Below are positions 56,001 through 62,084 of a DNA stretch of 64,000 nucleotides, in pieces. The notes under the pieces are model-generated. The model worked only from the letters and a program-made list of their open reading frames with translations, did no database searches and had not been told where the DNA came from. The DNA comes from Stictocephala bisonia (taxonomy: Eukaryota; Arthropoda; Insecta; Hemiptera; Membracidae). Position numbers and translations under genes: made by a program. How positions within the stretch are numbered: the first letter of the stretch is position 1; each line of letters starts with the position of its first letter. The DNA lies in contig JAQJVL010000122.1 in the NCBI GenBank assembly GCA_035578905.1, positions 2,091,066-2,155,065 on the forward strand, read 5' to 3'.

Positions 56001-58486
56001 ACTAGTAAATTATTATGTATAAATAAGAACTAAATAGGAATAACAGAATACGCATAAGCTTAATTTTATGTCCTTTTTTAAAGTCCTTGGTCATTTTCAC
56101 ACTACATAACACAACAACAACACAATGTGATGTACTTTGAAAACAGTGAATTCAAAATTTAATTTAATGTTACAGAACGTTTTCATATTACACTATATGT
56201 CTGTGTTGGCACCATAATAATGGCGGGCAGCAAGACTTCCATTACCAAAACAGTCTGTCCAGTGTTTTCATGACAGTAACAGTTTGTAGTGCTTAAACAA
56301 TAAGTGCTGGATGTTAGTCAAGATTCAGATGTTGTGTAGGGAAGAGAACTAAGTGTCAGATTTGTCAGTTAGCTGAAAATAAGACCTAGTCAAGATTCAG
56401 ATGTTGTGTAGGGAAGAGAACTAAGTGTCAGACTTGTCAGTTAGCTGAAAATCAGACCAACACTATGTGGTTCAGATGCCACGTAAAGCTGTAGGTCCCA
56501 TAGTTGCCCTAGCTATTGGGCTATTAATACATAGTCCCTTCTGAGCTATATCGAACTCAAATAGTAACAATGACTATACTCGTTCATCTATACTCATTCA
56601 CCCCTCATATTTGCCCATATCTCTACGATCGTGTTCTTAGAAATGAATAATGGTTTTAAGAATAAAGTTGTGATGCTAATGCAACCAAGTCTTACTTATG
56701 TGATAAAAGTGACAAAGAAAATAAAAATAATTAATACGCAATTTATTTTAATTTTGTTTAAATCTAATAGTTTTATCATTCATAAACAATGTTAAGTGAT
56801 TACAATATACAATTTTAATATGTAATGTTTTATGTGATTTTCATTCATTTTATGTAATGTTGTTCAAATAGAACAATTTTATTTCATTCATAAACACTTG
56901 TTTGTTATATGTGGTAATAGACAACACACTGTGTCATTACCATACAAAATATCAATATATATCAATTAACACAAATGCATTTCAGCAGGAAAAAAGTCAT
57001 AACCACTAGTATTCCCAACATAACAGTGGCGGACCAGACTAGGTTTCTAGGAATAACCCTTGATAACGGGCTCACATGGACACATCATGTAAACAACATC
57101 TGTAAAAATATCAGCACAGGTGTCTATGTCGTTAAACGCATACGATGGATTGGCACTCTGGAAGCAGCGAAAATGGCTTATTACGCTCTGGTAGAGTCAC
57201 ACATTAGATATGGACTTATAATTTGGGGAGGAACCTCAGGAAACCTCAAAAGAGTGCTCGTACTACAAAAGAAGGCAATTAGGACCATGGCAAACCTGCA
57301 ACCCCTACAAAGCTGCCAACGAGCCTACCAGAATCTACGCATCCTCACAGTACCTGCACTCTACATCTGCGAAGCCATATTACATATCGACAAACAACAT
57401 CCACAGACCTTCATAGCTACCCAAGACGCCACGCCTCCAGACTGATCCTACCCCAACACAGAACAGCCCTCTACGGGAAAAAACCAACATATGTAGGCTG
57501 CAAGCTGAAAAACCTTCTTCCAGAACACATACGGAACCTAACTGGAAATAGATTGAAGAACTCACTTTGAGAATTCTTGCTGGACAACCCAGTATACACT
57601 GTGGAGGAGTTCCTAGAAATCGTGAACAACAGATCTCATTGACACTATAATTTATTATTGACAAATTACTGGTCTTGATTGCTCATGTAATATAAATAAA
57701 TAAAAATAAAATATAATATCATGCTTTGAGCAGTGATTTTAGTCTTTTTTAATAAAGTAAATGAGTACTTTAATTAAATCAAAGATGGTTTTTTTTACAA
57801 GTTTTCTACCTTATTGTAACTCACAACATTTCTTCTGGTGGTATTGCTATTTGAAATGTGGTTTCTTCTCTCTCATCAACTGCAAGGGCGCCCAAGGATA
57901 TATTCTAAGGGGGCAATTCTACTGGGGGTGGTAGGAGTATTGAATACCCTCCAGTATAAAGGATGTTCTGGGGTTCCTACACCAGAAAATTTTTTAAAAG
58001 TTCAGCCCTAAAACGCGTTTTTTAAACGTTCTGGACTTATGGTTTACCATATTTTGTTGCCTAAATTTATTCATACATTTACAATAATATTGTGAAATTA
58101 GAGCAAAAATAATTTATCATGGTATTATTTACTTTGCCCTGACTTTCACACGCGGCATCCGGTGATGTCAGGTTCAGGTCAGTGTTGTGTCAGCCAGTGT
58201 AAAATTTCCCTTTAGTTTTGCATGCAGATCCTAACCATTATTCTAAGAGAAATTCAGCTTAAATTATCATCAAACCCAACAAATAGCTTTTCTAAATCAG
58301 ACTATACTGTTGAACAGACTGACTCCGTTGTTTGCTGCAGCCATGCTGCTGGAGGGCTGTGTGCTGCTGTACATGTCTGAGGGCCCTCTGTGGAAGAGGT
58401 TTGTTGGTTTTCGAGCCAACTCTTGTGCTGACTACTGGTGGTCCAGCCTTCTCTTCATCAGCAACTATATCAACCCATATCGAGTT
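24745..58486 (+). CDS. nrf-6-like: NRF-6-like acyltransferase-3 membrane protein, paralog B (5' eight exons)
   Basis: Exons 24745-24799, 38041-38256 (or duplicate 42235-42450), 43678-43859, 50753-50943, 51973-52046, 54832-55025, 55503-55663 and 58318-58486 join in perfect phase into exactly 414 codons with no stop. Order: signal peptide (MAHLITAFAFLSVASRG); extracellular NRF domain with SIELQMAFLEDQLWAIK, MMDASTKLEPGVLAGRM, LGNYDECLSV and STCVPSSCTPEDLQ; membrane helix AVFAVLFLAVFISTCYD; then acyltransferase-3 motifs LNMLDGLRVF, WIVLGHRF, FFLLSG and YKRYMRLTP. The remaining exons (WYLSVDMQLY block onward) should lie right of the window. Intron 1 is 13.2 kb and TE-filled. The gene is a tandem, same-strand paralog of A. 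Confidence 0.88.
24800..27224. other. Paralog B intron 1, first part: no gene
   Basis: AT-rich sequence with a short (AT)n run near 25800-25850 and a cgaggccgcaagccgaggtg repeat at 26160-26240 (see findings). No coding hallmark is seen. Confidence 0.5.
27225..27600 (-). repeat. ~450-bp dispersed repeat family, minus-strand copy
   Basis: It contains ccagctac, gagattgtag, ctcgagaagtctgttgggtg, agggaagagaactaag and gttgccctggctattgggct, the reverse complement of the plus-strand copies in order. A fragment of the head also appears at 27100-27170. Confidence 0.7.
27601..31025. other. Paralog B intron 1, middle part: no gene recognised
   Basis: Mostly AT-rich. The GC-richer patch 28160-28350 has acacacgtacgcacacacgt words. 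The patches at 28490-28600 and 29150-29650 show no reading frame of note. No RT, transposase or RNA gene is visible. Confidence 0.45.
31026..31246. repeat. Three-copy 74-bp tandem repeat
   Basis: Units start at 31026, 31100 and 31174 with cttta(c/a)taacc; each contains gccatagttagtttgggatt and catgctcttcaacc. Copies differ at only one to two positions, pointing to a recent expansion. The period is not a multiple of 3, so it is not protein-repeat driven. The flanking 31247-31700 is pyrimidine-rich without a clear frame. Confidence 0.9.
32111..35272 (+). mobile_element. Nearly full-length ORF2 of a Jockey/CR1-like non-LTR retrotransposon
   Basis: The endonuclease starts at 32200 (LLHQNVRGLAGKIDELQFLL), continues after a frameshift at about 32374 with ILSVYRPPNSD, MGDFNID, SRIDHIF and AISDHHA, shifts frame again at about 33480, and meets a TAA at 33632-33634. 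RT follows: NFRPIALISTFSKVMEK, FGFLKNRSTSHAIF, FVDLSKAFDLVNHDIL, NGVPQGSVIGPLLF and FADDTAVSI (about 34246). The C-terminal domain runs to 35077. The 3' UTR holds a 64-base (AT)n run (35105-35168) and ends in aataaagtttgattgattga with TTGA repeats at 35246-35271. No ORF1 is visible upstream, so the copy is probably 5'-truncated. Three lesions make it inactive but young. Confidence 0.88.
35105..35168. repeat. (AT)n microsatellite in the non-LTR 3' UTR
   Basis: About 32 uninterrupted AT units lie between the stop codon and the TTGA-repeat tail of the retroelement. Confidence 0.95.
35685..36140 (+). repeat. ~450-bp dispersed repeat, copy inside the left duplicate
   Basis: It starts about gtgacgccgacacaacg and ends gctgggctacagcactgc. 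It holds the shared words ggatgagtgtag, caactgttcctcagaaaggg, cagccagggcaactaaggga, ccacgtagtgttggtctgat and atggacaccccagacttctc. There are no obvious terminal inverted repeats. Confidence 0.8.
38041..38256 (+). CDS. nrf-6-like: Paralog B exon 2a: start of NRF domain
   Basis: Acceptor aaagttgcag, donor ATTAAGA|gtaagt; 216 bases, phase 1 in and phase 1 out. It encodes QYDSLESTVIHAFPQRF, LLDPTVYEEAMFHLMSYVLP and SIELQMAFLEDQLWAIK, the region that leads into 'WA.KM.DA' of the NRF domain. An open frame extends further upstream (from 37788) but looks like read-through intron. A second intact copy lies at 42235-42450. Confidence 0.85.
39283..39655 (+). other. Spacer between the two 3.8-kb copies
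   Basis: It is absent from both duplicates. It contains an open frame at 39317-39568 with a Pro-rich stretch (AAGPPLFSFNDFPPLPLRP), reminiscent of retroelement Gag/ORF1 leaders with an 'FPPLP' word, but no zinc knuckle is seen. Function unknown. Confidence 0.4.
39879..40334 (+). repeat. ~450-bp dispersed repeat, copy inside the right duplicate
   Basis: It is a near-perfect duplicate of 35685-36140 and was copied along with the 3.8-kb segment rather than inserted independently. Confidence 0.85.
42235..42450 (+). CDS. nrf-6-like: Paralog B exon 2b: intact duplicate of exon 2a
   Basis: The same acceptor, donor, 216-base length and 1-1 phase as exon 2a. The encoded peptide appears identical: the only coding differences noticed are TTC-GCA versus TTC-ACA context changes that are silent (TCG/TCA Ser and AAA/AAG Lys). 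Either copy alone, or both in series, keeps the frame into exon 3. Confidence 0.85.
43533..43626 (+). pseudogene. Decayed duplicate of paralog B exon 3
   Basis: It is preceded by the same 30-base intron end as exon 3 (accactgttcaaactatatg). It reads M-M-Q-L-E-I-E-V-L-A and shares gagtctgtctg, cagttccaa with the real exon, but has internal deletions. A consensus gtgagt follows at 43627, but use of it would leave phase 2, incompatible with the next exon; in frame it stops at TGA. Confidence 0.8.
43678..43859 (+). CDS. nrf-6-like: Paralog B exon 3: NRF domain core
   Basis: Acceptor gttattgcag, donor CCTCAG|gtgtgt; phase 1 in, phase 0 out. It encodes MMDASTKLEPGVLAGRM, LGNYDECLSVDAP and QFQGQLCVVV, matching the family pattern 'MLDA....P.G...G....G.YDECL.......G.YC'. 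The two Cys are probably disulphide-forming in the extracellular domain. Confidence 0.9.
44018..44072. repeat. (AT)n microsatellite
   Basis: About 27 AT units in paralog B intron 3, just before the R2-like relic region. Confidence 0.95.
44340..46102 (+). mobile_element. Decayed R2-group-like non-LTR element with CCHC and restriction-like endonuclease end
   Basis: RT blocks are scattered over frames: VVVFMNLSK..DSVDHSLF (about 44430-44490), QGSILGPLLFLCYL (about 44651-44692) and YAYDLNMKISGKS (YADD changed to YAYD). A thumb-like block follows (PLSFLEDIDKIIRISVKEII, GLPRDCPNDMLYAT). Then comes a CCHC knuckle, CRNPGCNEIETLCHVLGY (about 45582-45635), and an open C-terminal stretch at 45683-46102 with NALIIDPTIRFE and LFGSRGTISKF. 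Knuckle plus 'IDPTIRFE' is the arrangement of R2/R4/NeSL-type elements, whose endonuclease is C-terminal. The usual 'RPD' catalytic word reads RIN, so it is dead. An 18-base direct repeat lies at 45869-45905. Confidence 0.7.
46310..46604 (+). mobile_element. Non-LTR RT C-terminal fragment, split by the mariner copy (left part)
   Basis: It reads SGLFAIRKMSALCNAKHF, YYSLIQSHIAYRMSLYG and KAIRIILT, the 'YFALIHSHL.YGI..WG...QKKAIRII' C-terminal block of Jockey/CR1-like elements. The reading resumes after the mariner element at 47568. Confidence 0.6.
46605..47567 (+). mobile_element. Internally deleted mariner/Tc1-like transposon
   Basis: Inverted ends gggcgtttcaaaaagaatca (46605 on) and, reversed, gggtgtttcaaaaagaatca (to 47567) match over about 29 bases with two differences. 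They enclose a 963-bp element with one transposase frame (46775-47413). It sits inside a non-LTR C-terminus. A TA duplication is not clear (TA before CAGGG on the left, ATT on the right). Confidence 0.88.
46775..47413 (+). pseudogene. Truncated mariner-like transposase
   Basis: ATG at 46775 starts MASKQQKAFCVIRFARCESV, followed by a helix-turn-helix-type DNA-binding region (SIRRWFKQF, KSSGRPRV, RRAGRELNIPSTSVWRVLRR) and the start of the catalytic domain with VFSDEATFHLSG (first catalytic Asp) and HNVRIWG, KLNVFCAIS. It stops at 47411-47413 after VYGPLW. The rest of the DDE/D domain, including the other acidic residues, is missing, so the protein would bind DNA at best. The remaining frame has no lesion, implying a young copy or a clean internal deletion. 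Confidence 0.88.
47568..47830 (+). mobile_element. Non-LTR RT C-terminal fragment (right part)
   Basis: A frame reads VLGKTFLKTILKDISREEDC-like sequence ending NKFKTKLNKIFH and a stop near 47804, a typical last block of Jockey/CR1-like ORF2. With 46310-46604 it forms one relic interrupted by the mariner insertion. Confidence 0.5.
47831..49196. other. Paralog B intron 4, first part: no gene
   Basis: Two GC-richer patches stand out: 48310-48430 (gggggccggatagaagccga) and 48710-49030, which has tataaaaattta at about 48791 and aataaa at about 48845. A TATA-like word followed by a poly(A) word is compatible with a solo LTR, but no paired TG...CA ends or duplicate were found. Confidence 0.35.
49197..49368. 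repeat. Nested inverted repeat with Penelope-type motif
   Basis: Outer arms agaatgtatattttg / gaaaatatacattct and inner arms tctacattataaccagacgt / acgtctggttataatgtaga enclose about 45 bases with catcctcagtgg. On the minus strand ctgaggatgcc and aaaacgtctgg resemble the ends of Penelope-like elements, which carry ctga.gatgg...cgaaacg words. Confidence 0.7.
49369..50752. other. Paralog B intron 4, second part: no gene
   Basis: Very AT-rich. A minus-strand A-rich tail gtaaataaaataaaataaaa (50150-50170 reversed) may mark a retroelement 3' end. Diffuse aataatataaacaa words repeat at 50390-50570. Confidence 0.4.
50753..50943 (+). CDS. nrf-6-like: Paralog B exon 4: CVPSSC motif
   Basis: Acceptor gttgtttcag, donor TTGCATT|gtaggt; phase 0 in, phase 2 out. 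It encodes MELVFSTCVPSSCTPEDLQA, the second Cys motif of NRF domains ('G.C.PSSCS..DL'), and NASVSINPSDCSV with a candidate N-glycosylation site (NAS). It ends just before the first membrane helix. Reading past the donor meets TAG. Confidence 0.9.
51540..51757 (+). repeat. Retroelement-like 3' end shared with 12030-12225
   Basis: It shares gaggttaaatg.aagagaggac, ctaatggtccta and a tail ctcgataaataaaac.tttttcatttcatt with 12030-12225. Confidence 0.5.
51973..52046 (+). CDS. nrf-6-like: Paralog B exon 5: first membrane helix
   Basis: Acceptor tcatttttcag, donor CAGCCAA|gtaaga; phase 2 in, phase 1 out. It encodes the hydrophobic AVFAVLFLAVFISTCYDY segment, which links the extracellular NRF domain to the acyltransferase part. 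It joins seamlessly to exon 6 (Thr codon across the junction). Confidence 0.9.
52047..53130. other. Paralog B intron 5, first part
   Basis: It contains a gaggggaaacccct palindrome at 52484-52497 next to a cactcgctgcgcttgatacacctcggccttc repeat that matches 26160-26240 in reverse. No exon is seen. Confidence 0.45.
53131..53480. repeat. Penelope-type foldback repeat, copy 2
   Basis: Left arm acagtacaagtaaacgtcac to tcctcagaccagaggga; right arm tccctctggtctgaggaagg to gacttgtactgta. The arms are about 145 bases each and almost perfectly complementary around a 16-base centre. The right flank tatgtaccaacacgtattat is shared with copy 3. This copy has lost the internal sequence seen in copy 3. Confidence 0.85.
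53890..54345 (+). repeat. ~450-bp dispersed repeat, plus-strand full copy
   Basis: It begins cttacatatgagacgccaac and ends gttacagcactgcgcca. All family words are present in order, so it helps to define the element length at about 450 bp. Confidence 0.8.
54606..54660. repeat. 55-base foldback
   Basis: cccctaatgcga (54606-54617) and tcgcactagggg (54649-54660) are inverted with one mismatch. The loop contains another short palindrome-like gttagtcagttgaggttagt. Confidence 0.6.
54832..55025 (+). CDS. nrf-6-like: Paralog B exon 6: first acyltransferase-3 motif
   Basis: Acceptor tttattactag, donor GAAAAG|gtacat; phase 1 in, phase 0 out. It matches paralog A 1585-1778: LRNLFNPPEQKDRLNMLDG, LRVFAIYWIVLGHRF, then FDFSLGFPTYSIINFEK, where the two genes diverge most. 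Confidence 0.92.
55206..55485. repeat. Large two-step inverted repeat
   Basis: Outer arms cttcagaacttcattgagac (about 55208) and gtcttgatgaagttctggag (about 55460). Inner arms gtgtgacactgtcatagtgg (55322) to gtcaccc and gggtgac (55407) to gaaagtgtcacac (55451). Arms are imperfect. It lies in the intron just upstream of exon 7. Confidence 0.75.
55503..55663 (+). CDS. nrf-6-like: Paralog B exon 7: FFLLSG helix
   Basis: Acceptor tgtgttgcag, donor ATGAG|gtaatc; 161 bases, phase 0 in and 2 out. WFMAPLLDMMLAVEIFFLLS and YYKRYMR are as in paralog A, with the donor-side intron (gtaatcagtaacgt) also conserved. Confidence 0.92.
56300..56635 (-). repeat. ~450-bp dispersed repeat, minus-strand copy with internal 72-bp duplication
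   Basis: It contains gttgccctagctattgggct and ccacgtaaagctgtaggtcc in reverse of the family. A 72-base block starting tagtcaagattcagatgttg is present twice in tandem (56315 and 56387). Confidence 0.75.
56960..57715 (+). mobile_element. 5'-truncated non-LTR element (RT C-terminal part)
   Basis: The 156-codon frame 56975-57445 reads VADQTRFLGITLDNGLTWTH, ALVESHIRYGLIIWGG and LQKKAIRTMANL, the domain after YADD. A frameshift near 57420 is followed by HASRLILPQHRTALYGKKP and LLDNPVYTVEEFLEIV. It ends with an A-rich tail aataaataaaaataaaa at about 57695-57712. The composition is GC-richer than neighbouring elements, so it is a different family. Confidence 0.8.
58318..58486 (+). CDS. nrf-6-like: Paralog B exon 8: RLTPLF helix (last exon in window)
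   Basis: Acceptor gttgaacag, donor CGAGTT|gtgagt; 169 bases, phase 2 in and 0 out. The protein differs from paralog A by only a few residues (SNYINPYRV versus SNYVNPFRV). The next expected exon (WYLSVDMQLY) is not found before 64000. Confidence 0.92.
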
Positions 58487-58750
58487 GTGAGTAAAACATT
58501 TATGAATATTGTAAAACCAATAACCTATTTGTTAACCTTATTTTAATACATCTGTGTTAATAATATGGTTAATAATTATGAGGTCACACATTTATAAATT
58601 GAGTAAAAGTCAATACAAATTTCAACAAGCATTATAGTTTCTCCTGGGTCTGTATTTTAACACTAGTATTAACAGGGGACATATATTTCACAAATGTCTG
58701 GTTAATAACCATAAAATGTATAACTTGAAAATAAATTATTTGCATCTTTA

Positions 58751-59980
58751 CAGTACAAGTGAACATCACACAACACAAATTTATTACAATATAAGCACAA
58801 AATGCACAAATATATTATTACAATACAAGTACAAAATGCACAAATATTTTGGTGATCGATTTCGGTGAACCACGCTCACCTTCCTCAGACCAGAGGGATT
58901 CACAAAAAAATGGAAAATGGTGTTCAACAACTCAATTTATAGGCCTATGATCACGTGACCCCACTAGCTGGAATCGTCAAAATGGCGGCTGCTGCGTTAC
59001 TATTGGTTAATTCCTATTGGCTGTTACTTCTATTCTTTTAGTCACTGAAAATACATTATTAAAAACTATTTTGGAATCAAAATTAACCTGTTCATTAATT
59101 AATTTATCACAATCCTTACATTTTTCTTTGAAAATAAATAACTTCCCAAGCATTCATAATACGACCCTTCTTACAAACTTTTAGAATATCTACATTTTCA
59201 TCTATTTTATTCCAACTGTGGGAACAATTCAGAAGGTGTTTAGCTATATTAGATCTTTCAGGTTTCTTATTTTTAAAAGCAGAGACTTGGTTTTTAAATC
59301 TTTTGATAAAATTTATAGTCTGACCCAAGTAAACATATTACAATCATTACAGTTAATCTTATATATTCCTGAATTATTGAATTTATCTTCACTTGCAATA
59401 TTCGGGTGTGAAATGTTGGACATAGTATTGCAAGTGTTAAAAGCTACTGATAAATTGAATTTCTTAAATCTGTTACCAACTCTTTGTGTAAACGGTTCAT
59501 TGTAATGGAAAGAAGTATGTAAAAGAAATAATTCATACTTCTTTTGTTCTTTATCGGATATTTCTTTTTTTAAGTGTTGGTCGTTTGTCGTCTCGAATTT
59601 TATTTTCTATTTTCTGCTTTATTCTACTTTCATCAATGATTGATGCCTTGTATCCATTTGTAATAGCTATTGATTTTATTACATTTATTTCCTGTTTTCT
59701 ATCTATTTATTATTCTGTTTCTATGGGGTCACGTGATCATAAATAAATTGAGCATAAATTGAGTTATTCAACACCATTTTCCATTCTTTTGTGAATCCCT
59801 CTGGTCTGAGGAAGGTGAGCGTGGTTCACCGAAACTGATCACCATAATATTTGTGCATTTTGTACTTGTATTATAATATATTTGTGCACTTTGTCCTTAT
59901 ATTGTAATAAATTTATGTTGTGTGACGTTTCCTTGTACTATATATGTACTAACAAATATTATGCTAATTAAAAAACTATT
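58751..59980 (-). mobile_element. Penelope-like element with inverted terminal repeats (foldback copy 3)
   Basis: The same arms as copy 2 (acagtacaagtgaacatcac to ctcagaccagaggga; ccctctggtctgaggaaggt to about 59941) here enclose about 900 bases. A second pair of inner inverted words follows the arms (ggaaaatggtgttcaacaac / gttattcaacaccattttcc, atcacgtgaccc / gggtcacgtgat). The interior carries a minus-strand GIY-YIG endonuclease remnant. Inverted or direct long terminal repeats plus a C-terminal GIY-YIG are the hallmark of Penelope-like elements. Confidence 0.82.
59116..59740 (-). pseudogene. GIY-YIG endonuclease remnant of the Penelope-like element
   Basis: Minus strand from 59740: a linker with KQKIENKIRDDKRPTLKK and HYNEPFTQRVGNRFKKFNLS, then NNSGIYKINCNDCNM (GIY half). 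A frameshift follows, and then GQTINFIKRFKNQVSAFKNK, SNIAKHLLNCSHSW and NAWEVIYFQRK (59116-59328). GIY is followed by the knuckle-like CNDC pair typical of Penelope; the RT domain is absent. Confidence 0.8.
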
Positions 59981-60147
59981 TACATCTTTAGCATCAGATA
60001 CAACATTCAGTCAAGTTGGACTTCTGTCATTTCTTTCATTCGACAACAAACTCCAACGACTGAAAAGACAATTAAAGCCCCCAACATAAAAGCCATGTTT
60101 TTTAAATTCAGAACTACTACGTGTGATCATTGTGTTCATTATTTCTA

Positions 60148-60578
60148 AGATGCCAATTGCAGAGATATGGGCGAATATGAGGGGTGAATGACAGTGATGA
60201 GTGTATATGAACGAGTGTAGTCATTGTTACTATCTGAGTTTGACTTAGATCAGAAAGGACTATTTATTAATATCCTAATAGCCAGGGCAACTATGGGACC
60301 TACAGCTTTACGTGGAATACGAACCACGTAGTGTTGGTCTGCTTTTCAGCTAACTCACAAGTCTGACTCTCGGTTCTCTTCTCTACACAACATCTGAACC
60401 TTGACTACCATCCTACATGGACACCCCAGACTTCTCCAGTAGAGTCCACATCGATGGCAGCCATTGAGCGAACGCCGTGTTGGTATTAAGAGTACCGAGA
60501 TTGTAACATATCGCCTACAAATCTCCCAAACACTTTGTCCCAAGTAGCTGGGTTACAGCACTGCGCCATCAGTGCTGA
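60148..60578 (+). repeat. ~450-bp dispersed repeat, plus-strand copy
   Basis: It starts gatgccaattgcagagatat and ends tgggttacagcactgcgcca. This subtype has agatatgggcgaatatga at its head, as in the partial copy at 1081. Confidence 0.75.
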
Positions 60579-61229
60579 CTGTGTAGGCTGGTTTATAAAC
60601 ATTCTCTATGGCATTATCAGATGCATTTACTACCTGTGTGAAAATATCATCATCACATATTTTATGTGCTGTTTTAATCTCATCAATGCCAAGTTTCATG
60701 CTACACCATAAATTTTATATCCAATAGCCCTTTTGCTTTTCTGGTATTTCAATGTATGTTTTTTGAAGTTATTTTCTCTTTCAAAAATGTTTTTAAAGAG
60801 GACTTTATTTAAACACTCACATTAAGCTCTATTCAGACCTGAAATTCAGATGATAGATGGTCAAGGTAAAATCTACATCTTAATTTTGCTGGCCCTGAGA
60901 AGGTTGTCATTGTTGGAAGATAACACAAGTGACATTCAGCTACCAACGTTGTAGTTTGTTTAGCACCACCCAGGCAACACACACAGCTTACGGTTGGCTG
61001 CAGACGCAAACACCATCTTAGATTACTAGTTATCTAACATTTTCTAAATAATGTGACATATGACAAGTAAGTTAATGTATTGGCAGAAAGCACTCCAGTT
61101 GATGTACTGATGAAAAAGAAGCGCACCGGCACATGAATTCTGGCAAGAACAAGCTCGCTGATGAATGTGAAGGTGGAAGCTCCTTACTGCATCTTTATTC
61201 TGTCATTGTTTTGTCTTACTATTCTCAAA

Positions 61230-62075
61230 TGAGTGTGATTACATTTATTTATAAGATAACACAATTCATAGATCGTAAATCCAATATAAAATTTATTTTT
61301 AATACAACACAAACGTTTTCGAAAGCAAAGCTTCCATCTTCAGGTTATGTGTAAATAAAAATTATTATTTTTTACAATTAGAAAAATATATAAATGAAAA
61401 ACATCTGACTATTTAACAAAATTTAAATGCTGAGAAAAACATGTGAGAGAATCAAAGAGAAAAAAGTAAAAATTATGTTGACTTTATTGTAATTAAATTA
61501 ATCAGTCTAGAGTTTAAGACATGTCCTTCATCGTTATTTAATAGTTTATCATTTCTTTCTGATTTTATAAAGTACGTCTCCCATGCATTTAAGAATTTAG
61601 GCTTGACTATCTGTTTAAGTAATGAAACATTGTGTTTTGAAAAATTATGATTATTGTCTATGCAATGGGCAGCTATAGCAGATTTTTCTCTTCTGTTGTA
61701 TTTAAAATGGGCTTGATGTTCACTGAATCTTTTGTTGATAGTTCTTTTAGTTTGACCTATGTATACCATTTCACAATCATTGCATTTTATTTTGTATATG
61801 CCAGATTGAGAATCTTTTTCAACTTTATCTTTAGGGTTACCTATTTTATTTTTTAATTTATTAGTGGATTTAAATGATATCTTAGATTTCATGTTCTTGT
61901 TAACTATTTTTTGTACATTTCTTGAAATGCTTGAGTATGTGCCACTAAGCCATTTTTCATCTTCACTTTTTGTATTAAATAAAGTTGTTCGGTTTCGTTT
62001 TTCATGTTTTTTCTTTGCTTTTCTTAGCATGTTATTAATCAATTTCTGGATAGCACTAAAACCATTGTAGTTTCT
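61230..62075 (-). mobile_element. 5'-truncated Penelope-like element, second family
   Basis: The 3' end lies at about 61230-61350 with a hammerhead-like motif. The coding remnant runs 62075 down to 61473 on the minus strand. The 5' end stops abruptly at about 62050-62075, where a plus-strand non-LTR endonuclease begins. Confidence 0.8.
61310..61346 (-). ncRNA. Hammerhead-ribozyme-like core in the Penelope 3' region
   Basis: On the minus strand CTGAAGA, one extra T, a stem GGAAGC-TTT-GCTTTC and GAAA follow directly. CUGANGA, helix II and GAAA are the conserved hammerhead core, and Penelope-like elements are known to carry hammerheads. The extra base before helix II and undefined helices I and III keep this a candidate only. 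Confidence 0.4.
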
Positions 62076-62084
62076 GTCTATCAC
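61473..62084 (-). pseudogene. Penelope-like GIY-YIG endonuclease and linker, open but 5'-truncated
   Basis: A 203-codon open frame. After a Lys-rich linker (MLRKAKKKHEKRNRT, STNKLKNKIGNPKDKVEK) comes GIYKIKCNDCEMVYIGQT, with GIY and YIG spaced as in the family and a CNDC pair between. KRTINKRFSEHQAHFKY (catalytic Arg candidate), AIAAHCIDNNHNF and FLNAWETYFIK (Glu metal ligand) follow. The frame is intact, but no RT domain precedes it, and its first few codons are probably antisense of the adjacent non-LTR element. Confidence 0.82.
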
